Program-made: the position numbers and the translations under genes
Part shown: in pieces, positions 1 through 4,049 of the stretch
How positions within the stretch are numbered: the stretch's first letter is position 1
Layout of the letters: each line of letters starts with the position of its first letter
NCBI GenBank assembly: GCA_963966775.1
Contig: CAXAAH010000067.1
Location: 1 to 7,194 of the forward strand
Source of the DNA: UBA685 sp002299005
GTDB taxonomy: Bacteria; Pseudomonadota; Alphaproteobacteria; Puniceispirillales; Puniceispirillaceae
Reading direction: 5' to 3'
Length of the DNA: 7,194 nt
The notes under the pieces: generated by a model
Databases searched by the model: none
The model's input: the letters and a program-made list of their open reading frames with translations, nothing else
What the model was told of the DNA's origin: nothing

Positions 1-36
1 AGAGCGGGCCACCCCTAGAGAGCGGGCCACGCCTAG
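1..36. repeat. 18-bp tandem repeat over a gene's stop codon
   Basis: Two adjacent 18-bp units, 1-18 and 19-36, differ at one base (agagcgggccac-c/g-cctag). A weaker third copy of the first 12 bases (9 of 12 identical) follows at 37-48, inside the coding end of the minus-strand gene. Read on the minus strand, each unit carries W-x-A-L-TAG in the same frame as the gene, because the period is six codons. The array touches the window edge, so more copies may lie to the left. It looks like a duplication of the gene's 3' end. Confidence 0.85.
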
Positions 37-449
37 AGAGCCAACCACCAAGTGGCCAGCCCTGCTGTCACCGCACTGCCGACAATATCATAGCCATGGT
101 CAATCGCCATTTGCGGCATATTGCGCTTAATATAGGTATCTGAGCGCAAGGCAGATAAAAACCCAAAGGCAAGCGCCATCAGCGCGCCAATCACGGCTGA
201 ATAGATCACCAGCTGCACCTTCAAATGGCTGATGACCATCGTGATCACAAACACCTGCACCAAGCAAACAAGATAAGAGACAATCATCGCCTTTATCATA
301 TTATGGTTTGGATCCATCATCTCTTTGGTGAGGCCAACCGCTTTCATCCACGGCTTACCAAGCCCAATCGGGCTATACCAAATCGCGCCAATAACAAAAT
401 AAAGCGCCGCGCTAGCAAGCAAAAATAGAGCAAGATCAACTGAAATCAT
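33..449 (-). CDS. DUF1761 family small integral membrane protein
   Basis: This is a 138-residue hydrophobic protein with four likely membrane helices, at about residues 5-23, 54-74, 80-100 and 121-137. The motif after helix 1, GAIWYSPIGLGKPWM (residues 21-35), matches the G-x-x-W-Y-S-P...G-x-x-W pattern of the DUF1761 family, whose members are about this length; the biochemical role of the family is unknown. The ATG start at 447-449 has a good ribosome binding site, AAGGGA at 456-461 on the minus strand, six bases upstream. The gene is transcribed away from msrP across a 179-bp spacer. The stop TAG (33-35) lies inside an 18-bp tandem repeat that copies the last codons. No neighbour suggests a function. 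The reading frame is firm and the family call is fairly firm. Confidence 0.85.
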   Translation of the reverse strand: MISVDLALFLLASAALYFVIGAIWYSPIGLGKPWMKAVGLTKEMMDPNHNMIKAMIVSYLVCLVQVFVITMVISHLKVQLVIYSAVIGALMALAFGFLSALRSDTYIKRNMPQMAIDHGYDIVGSAVTAGLATWWLAL

Positions 450-508
450 AATTATTCCCTTAAAAAACGACCCCTCTTATATCTCATATTATGGGGTGAA
501 TTGCCACC

Positions 509-528
509 TCATCACGCAAATGTGATGA
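509..528. promoter_or_regulatory. 20-bp dyad, candidate operator
   Basis: TCATCAC (509-515) and GTGATGA (522-528) are perfect 7-bp inverted arms around the six-base centre gcaaat. The dyad sits between two divergent genes, 59 bp from the start of the DUF1761 gene and 100 bp from the msrP start. Two-fold symmetry, a short AT-containing centre and the position fit a binding site for a dimeric regulator. No T-tract follows, so a terminator is unlikely. I cannot name the regulator. Confidence 0.4.
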
Positions 529-558
529 TGCTTTGCGCCTCTTGCCCTTTTTTTGCCT

Positions 559-564
559 TATAAT
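559..564 (+). promoter_or_regulatory. Candidate msrP -10 box
   Basis: A perfect TATAAT lies 64 bp before the msrP start. The best upstream partner, TTGCGC at 533-538, is 20 bp away, longer than the usual 16-18, and TTGCCC at 542-547 is too close. The -10 match is good and the -35 poor, so this is a weak call that could reflect a regulated promoter or chance in an AT-rich stretch. Confidence 0.35.
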
Positions 565-628
565 ATCGTCACGCTGTATCTATGGTAAGGTAAGAGACCG
601 CCAATCAAACTTTTAAGGGGATGCTGAC

Positions 629-1597
629 ATGCTCATCAAGAAAATACCTAGCTGGCATATGTCTGAAAACAACGCCACAGATGAGAGCGTCTATCATAAT
701 CGGCGCGCGTGGCTCAAAGCTGCGGGCTTAACAGGCCTTGGTCTTGCCGCTGGTGTGACGACAGGCCTATCACCTCTCTCTGCTTTTGGCGCGCCTATCA
801 CAGGCTTTCCTGCCAAGCGCAATGAGGCCTATCAGCTTGACCGCGATATCACAGATGAAAGCGAAGCTACGACCTATACTAATTTTTATGAATTCGGCTC
901 TTCAAAGAATATTTGGCGCAAGGCCCAAAAGCTTGAAACCGACCCGTGGATGGTGACGATTGACGGTCTGTGCGATAATCCGATGCAGATTGATGCCGCT
1001 GATTTGGTCAAAAAGATGGGCGATATGGAAGAGCGTCTTTATCGCCACCGCTGTGTTGAGGCATGGGCGATGGCTGTGCCTTGGACAGGCGTGCCGCTTG
1101 CCAACCTTATTAAGCTTGCGAGCCCGAAATCAGATGCCAAATATCTGGTGATGGAAACCTTCCTTGACCCCAAAGTCGCCCCTGGCCAAAAGCAAGGCTG
1201 GTTCTCATGGCCCTATACCGAAGGCCTGCGCCTTGATGAGGCGATGAATGAATTAAGCTTCCTTGCCACAGGCCTTTATGGCCGCGAGATGCCAAAGCAA
1301 AATGGCGCCCCTATTCGCTTGGTTGTGCCGTGGAAATATGGCTTTAAATCCATCAAATCCATCACCCGCTTTACCTTCTCAGATACCCAACCGCTTAGTT
1401 TTTGGGAAGAATCAAATGGCAATGAATATGGCTTTTACGCCAATGTGAACCCAGGCGTGCCACATAAAAGATGGCGTCAACATGAAGAACGTCTGCTTGG
1501 CACGAATGAGCGTGTAAAGACGCAAATGTTCAATGGCTATCAAGACCAAGTCGCCCATCTCTATCAGGGCATGTCACAGGATGTGCTTTATTACTAG
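629..1597 (+). CDS. msrP: Protein-methionine-sulfoxide reductase catalytic subunit MsrP (YedY)
   Basis: This periplasmic molybdopterin enzyme reduces methionine sulfoxide in oxidised envelope proteins. The 322-residue product has a twin-arginine signal (NRRAWLK, residues 24-30, then a hydrophobic stretch to about 43), with likely cleavage near 54-55, so it should be exported folded by Tat. Family blocks follow in order: NFYEFG (85-90), RHRCVEAW (139-146) with Cys142 as the expected molybdenum ligand, EGLRLDEAM (198-206), PWKYGFKSIKSI (234-245) and EYGFYANVNP (266-275). Length is close to E. coli MsrP (about 334). The ATG at 629 follows AAGGGG (615-620) by eight bases; an in-frame ATG at 659 would also keep the signal. 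The usual haem partner gene msrQ does not follow; instead the gene ends against a convergent gene and shares a CTAG with it. Confidence 0.96.
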   Translation: MLIKKIPSWHMSENNATDESVYHNRRAWLKAAGLTGLGLAAGVTTGLSPLSAFGAPITGFPAKRNEAYQLDRDITDESEATTYTNFYEFGSSKNIWRKAQKLETDPWMVTIDGLCDNPMQIDAADLVKKMGDMEERLYRHRCVEAWAMAVPWTGVPLANLIKLASPKSDAKYLVMETFLDPKVAPGQKQGWFSWPYTEGLRLDEAMNELSFLATGLYGREMPKQNGAPIRLVVPWKYGFKSIKSITRFTFSDTQPLSFWEESNGNEYGFYANVNPGVPHKRWRQHEERLLGTNERVKTQMFNGYQDQVAHLYQGMSQDVLYY

Positions 1598-2610
1598 AGA
1601 CCTAAAGCCTCTTTGACTTGGCGCCCTATTGAGGCCATTTCATCTAGAATCTCAGGCGGCCTATCAAAGCTTTGCCCAAGCGGTTTTGTGTGGCCGTCTT
1701 TCATCATCATCTCATGAAAGGCGGCGATGCGGCCTGTTTCTGTGCGCAATTGCGCGATATAAACAGGCTTACCTGTCAGGCACGCCTCTGATGCCATATT
1801 CACTGAATCAGAGGTCACGATCACATCATCCACAACCCCCAAAATGCCAGGATAGGGATTCTCGCCCTTGCCATCCCAGATGACATAAGAACAGCCACGA
1901 AGCGCCTCTTCTATCGCGCCCATCGCATAGCGCGGCGTGCGCCGTGAGCCTATCAGCACCAGATGCCGTCCCCCCGCCCCAACAGAATCAGCTTTGGCAA
2001 AATCAGCCAATTGCGCACCAAAGGCGGCAAAATCCTCTGCGCTAGCCTTATAGCGGCGGTTATTGCCGCCAATCATCACAGCCGTCGCCGTCGCCTTTTT
2101 TGCCCTCTTGAAGCCCTTATCCAAACCCTTAGCCGCCTTCGCGATATCGCTCATCTTCAGCCGGTTCAAAGATGCTTTACTCACAATCACATTATCCAAG
2201 CCTCGCTGGCTAATCGGGTCATGTTGCGGGGTGACCATCACATCAAAATAGGACGGCTTAATGCGCGGATCTTGAATTTGCACAATTTTCGTCTTGCCTT
2301 CTGATAGGCGGCGAATCGCCAGCGCGGCGCCGGCTGTGCGCTTGCCACATGTGATCACCACATCTGGCCAAGGGGGGCCAATTCTGCGGTCACTGCGACG
2401 CGGGCTAATCGGCATTGTCGGCCATGTGCCCATCTGCGGGAATAACCGATAGATAGGGCTCGCCATGATACGGACATCAAAATAAGGCACATCCATCGCT
2501 TGCGCCAACGCCAAAGATTGCGCGACCATCCCAGCCGTACCGTCAGATAACACCCAGACCAATGGCCCGTCTCCTAATCCCGGAATAGTCGTTTTTTTAT
2601 TCACTGTCAC
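1594..2610 (-). CDS. ELM1 family protein (DUF1022), GT-B-like putative glycosyltransferase
   Basis: The 338-residue product belongs to the family of plant mitochondrial fission factor ELM1 and bacterial GtrOC-like proteins, common in Alphaproteobacteria. Visible blocks are WVLSDGTAGM (19-28), PDVVITCGKR (82-91), IQDPR (112-116), FDVMVTPQHD (122-131), GGNNRRY (181-187), GSRRTP (221-226), WDGKGENPY (245-253) and VTSDSVNMASE (265-275). The two-lobed layout with a late D-S-V-x-M-x-S-E block recalls GT-B glycosyltransferases, but donor and acceptor are unknown and a bacterial role in fission is not shown. No signal peptide or membrane helix is evident. The start is GTG at 2608-2610, or a second in-frame GTG at 2602-2604. 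Its TAG stop overlaps the msrP stop; the lrp-type gene diverges upstream. Confidence 0.9.
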   Translation of the reverse strand: MTVNKKTTIPGLGDGPLVWVLSDGTAGMVAQSLALAQAMDVPYFDVRIMASPIYRLFPQMGTWPTMPISPRRSDRRIGPPWPDVVITCGKRTAGAALAIRRLSEGKTKIVQIQDPRIKPSYFDVMVTPQHDPISQRGLDNVIVSKASLNRLKMSDIAKAAKGLDKGFKRAKKATATAVMIGGNNRRYKASAEDFAAFGAQLADFAKADSVGAGGRHLVLIGSRRTPRYAMGAIEEALRGCSYVIWDGKGENPYPGILGVVDDVIVTSDSVNMASEACLTGKPVYIAQLRTETGRIAAFHEMMMKDGHTKPLGQSFDRPPEILDEMASIGRQVKEALGL

Positions 2611-2620
2611 ATGTCCCCTT
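2602..2620 (-). promoter_or_regulatory. Ribosome binding site with ambiguous GTG starts
   Basis: On the minus strand AAGGGG (2615-2620) is followed by ACAT, then GTG (2608-2610), ACA and a second in-frame GTG (2602-2604). Spacing to the first GTG is four bases and to the second ten, both outside the usual optimum. The ATG at 2610-2612 is out of frame and is immediately followed by TGA, a start-stop pair overlapping the first GTG. The site fixes the start to within two codons but does not choose between them. Confidence 0.6.
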
Positions 2621-2682
2621 GGATGGTGCCCGATAAATTATTTTCATAAAATAAAGCGCTTTTCTTTCGTAAGTACTTTCAA

Positions 2683-2706
2683 AATAATACAAAATTTTGT
2701 AATATT
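2683..2706. promoter_or_regulatory. AT-rich palindrome resembling an Lrp box
   Basis: A 24-bp inverted repeat has 11 of 12 positions paired around a perfect core, ACAAAATTTTGT (2689-2700). Positions 2688-2702 match the E. coli Lrp consensus YAGHAWATTWTDCTR at 12 of 15 positions, including the whole AWATTWT core. It lies in the divergent spacer, 72 bp from the ELM1-family start and 140 bp from the start of the Lrp/AsnC gene. Autoregulation through upstream AT-rich sites is usual in this family, so this is a reasonable operator candidate; an AT-rich spacer can also give such a match by chance. Confidence 0.45.
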
Positions 2707-2723
2707 ATTACCACAGGACTTGG

Positions 2724-2738
2724 CAAACATCATGCTTG
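2724..2738. promoter_or_regulatory. 15-bp dyad CAANCAT-C-ATGNTTG
   Basis: The arms CAAACAT and ATGCTTG pair at six of seven positions around a single central C. It lies 17 bp to the right of the AT-rich palindrome and just left of the 16-bp direct repeat, in the same divergent spacer. It may be another protein-binding site; its short length makes this tentative. Confidence 0.25.
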
Positions 2739-2740
2739 TT

Positions 2741-2771
2741 ACCAGACCTTAGGATAACCAGACCTTACGAT
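2741..2771. repeat. 16-bp-period direct repeat upstream of the Lrp/AsnC gene
   Basis: ACCAGACCTTA-g/c-GAT occurs at 2741-2755 and 2757-2771, with 14 of 15 positions identical and a 16-bp period. The copies lie 76-106 bp before the regulator's start codon. They may be a duplicated operator half or simply a recent slippage product; no -10 or -35 box is convincing within them. Confidence 0.7.
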
Positions 2772-2846
2772 GATAAAGCTATTTCAGCCCTCATCATAGA
2801 CAAAGGCGCGGCTGGTTTCAAAGCATGAATATATAGGTGCAATCTG

Positions 2847-3344
2847 ATGACGAAGAAAATCAAACTCGATGCGGTAGATAAGCAAATTTTGCATGATTTA
2901 CAGGCATCAGGCCGCATGACAAATGTCGAGTTAGCGCAAAATGCGGGCATCTCTGCTCCGCCTTGCTTGCGCCGTGTACGCGCGCTTGAAGATGAAGGCG
3001 TCATCAAAGGCTATCATGCGGATGTTGATAGCGAGGCGCTAGGCTATAGCGTCACTATTTTTGCCTTTGTCGGCCTGACCTCTCAGGCAGAGACAGATCT
3101 GCGTGATTTTGAAGATATGATCGAAGGCTGGGACAATGTCAGAGAATGTCACATGCTGATGGGCGAGACTGATTTCTTGCTCAAGATTGTCGCTCATGAT
3201 TGGGATGATTTTCAGGCCTTCTTGACCGGCAAATTAACGCCTGCCCCGAATGTCAGCCATGTAAAGACCGCGCTGGCTATTCGTTCACGCAAAAATCTAT
3301 CAGGCGTGCCTATCACGATCGAAGAGAATATCGAGCTGTCCTAA
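2847..3344 (+). CDS. Lrp/AsnC family transcriptional regulator
   Basis: This 165-residue DNA-binding regulator has an N-terminal winged helix-turn-helix (about residues 6-60): LDAVDKQILHDLQ, then the recognition region ELAQNAGISAPPCLRRVRALEDEGVI begun at residue 28 and ended at 53. The C-terminal RAM/Lrp effector domain spans about 68-145, with the conserved G-E-T-D-F-L-L turn at 106-112. Such proteins form dimers and octamers and usually respond to amino acids; the ligand cannot be told here. The ATG start has AGGTG at 2835-2839, seven bases upstream. The divergent spacer holds an Lrp-box-like palindrome, suggesting autoregulation. The gene converges on greA with 44 bp between the stops. The product is about the usual family length with a short C-terminal tail. 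Confidence 0.95.
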   Translation: MTKKIKLDAVDKQILHDLQASGRMTNVELAQNAGISAPPCLRRVRALEDEGVIKGYHADVDSEALGYSVTIFAFVGLTSQAETDLRDFEDMIEGWDNVRECHMLMGETDFLLKIVAHDWDDFQAFLTGKLTPAPNVSHVKTALAIRSRKNLSGVPITIEENIELS

Positions 3345-3361
3345 CAGACTGCCCATTTTTC

Positions 3362-3407
3362 GCGCCTAGCGCATGATCTCTCCAGCGCCTAGCGCACGAT
3401 CTCTATA
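3362..3407. repeat. 23-bp tandem duplication of the greA 3' end
   Basis: Units 3362-3384 and 3385-3407 match at 20 of 23 positions; the first 20 bases differ only at 3374/3397 (t versus c). The right-hand unit covers the last codons and TAG stop of greA and the left-hand unit is a copy of them beyond the stop. Because 23 is not a multiple of three, the copied TAG is out of frame. Each unit contains GCGC-CTA-GCGC, which could form only a tiny stem. No T-tract follows on the minus strand, so this is not a standard terminator. Confidence 0.85.
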
Positions 3408-3865
3408 CTGAGAATCTCATAAGGGTGCGGGCCGCGCGGTGTCTGCACCTCTGCCTGATCACCCACAGATTTACCGATAAGCGCCTTGGCAATCGGCGAA
3501 GATGTCGAAATGCGCCCTTCTTCAAGATTGGCTTCATAAGGGCCGACGATATGATAGGTTGATTCCTCATCAGTCTCTTCATCAACCACCACAACGCGCG
3601 CCCCGAACGTGACTGTCGCCCCTGTCAGCTTTGATAAATCAATCACCTCAGCACGGCTTGTCACATCTTCCAGCTCTTTGATACGACCTTCAATAAATGA
3701 CTGGCGCTCTCTTGCGGCATGATATTCGGCATTTTCAGACAAATCACCATGCTCACGCGCTTCTGCGATCATCCGGATCACAGCCTGTCTTTCCGCATTT
3801 TTCAAATGGTTTAACTCTGCTTTTAGCGTCTCTAAACCAGCAGGTGTAAATGGGACCTTTTCCAT
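3389..3865 (-). CDS. greA: Transcription elongation factor GreA
   Basis: GreA binds the secondary channel of RNA polymerase and stimulates cleavage of backtracked RNA. The 158-residue product has the family's usual length. An N-terminal antiparallel coiled coil (about 1-75) carries the tip motif AREHGDLSENAEYHAAR (36-52), with Asp41 and Glu44 at the positions of the two catalytic acids of E. coli GreA. The C-terminal FKBP-like domain (about 80-158) includes VGPYEANLEEGRIS and SPIAKALIGKSVGD. The start MEKVPFTPAG is typical, although the site before the ATG is a poor ribosome binding site (only GAG about eight bases upstream). It lies 184 bp downstream of carB on the same strand, with candidate promoters and a hairpin in the spacer, so it may be transcribed alone as well as from carB. 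Confidence 0.97.
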   Translation of the reverse strand: MEKVPFTPAGLETLKAELNHLKNAERQAVIRMIAEAREHGDLSENAEYHAARERQSFIEGRIKELEDVTSRAEVIDLSKLTGATVTFGARVVVVDEETDEESTYHIVGPYEANLEEGRISTSSPIAKALIGKSVGDQAEVQTPRGPHPYEILSIEIVR

Positions 3866-3918
3866 TTTATCGTCTCGTCATATCTTCGTATTTTTTAAGG
3901 CATCATTGCTATTAAATC

Positions 3919-3952
3919 ATATCGCGCCCTATGAAGACATAAGGCGCGATAT
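3919..3952 (-). promoter_or_regulatory. Strong hairpin in the greA leader
   Basis: ATATCGCGCC (3919-3928) and GGCGCGATAT (3943-3952) are perfect 10-bp inverted arms. After one C-A mismatch (3929/3942) four more pairs (3930-3933 with 3938-3941) close a four-base AAGA loop in plus-strand terms, giving 14 pairs in a 34-base stem. It lies 53 bases before the greA start, between carB and greA. The minus-strand continuation GATTTAATAG is not a proper U-tract, so it is either a weak carB terminator, a leader attenuator or an RNA-stabilising stem. The structure is certain at sequence level; its role is inferred. Confidence 0.7.
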
Positions 3953-3963
3953 AAGAGGTTGCT

Positions 3964-3992
3964 ATTTTCGGCTTGGATACCAATTCAGTCAA
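3964..3992 (-). promoter_or_regulatory. Candidate greA promoter, proximal
   Basis: On the minus strand TTGACT (3987-3992, five of six to consensus) is 17 bp from GAAAAT (3964-3969, four of six). Transcription would begin near 3957, so the leader hairpin would lie almost at the RNA 5' end. The TTGAC core and ideal spacing are the main support; the -10 is mediocre. Confidence 0.45.
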
Positions 3993-4007
3993 TAAAAATC
4001 GACCAAT

Positions 4008-4016
4008 ATTATACCA
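4008..4016 (-). promoter_or_regulatory. Candidate greA promoter, distal extended -10
   Basis: TGGTATAAT on the minus strand is a perfect extended -10 (TGnTATAAT). A TTGATA lies upstream with a 20-bp spacer, too long to help much, but extended -10 promoters tolerate a poor -35. Transcription would begin near 4001, about 135 bases before greA and only some 50 bases after the carB stop. Confidence 0.4.
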
Positions 4017-4049
4017 GCATCACATCAGCCTGATATCAATAACCCGGCT

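Noticed and set aside
1..54. Start of a CRISPR or large minisatellite array
   Set aside because: Units are adjacent without spacers and the third copy is already degraded and coding, so only a short tandem duplication is supported.
470..497. ACCCC...GGGGT inverted repeat upstream of the DUF1761 gene
   Set aside because: The arms are only 5 bp with an 18-base loop, easily due to chance.
1963..2304. 113-codon open frame on the plus strand
   Set aside because: It lies wholly antisense to the conserved ELM1-family gene, lacks a convincing ribosome binding site and its product resembles no family I know.
2641..2680. Promoter for the ELM1-family gene (TTACGA-17-TTATGA on the minus strand)
   Set aside because: Both boxes are weak matches in an AT-rich stretch where such matches are frequent; not listed as a feature.
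3345..3395. Bidirectional intrinsic terminator between the Lrp/AsnC gene and greA
   Set aside because: There is a TTTTT at about 3356-3360 and a CTGT-CCTA-ACAG stem at the regulator's stop, but the stem is only 4 bp and not next to the T-tract. The repeated GCGC elements have no T-tract on the greA side.
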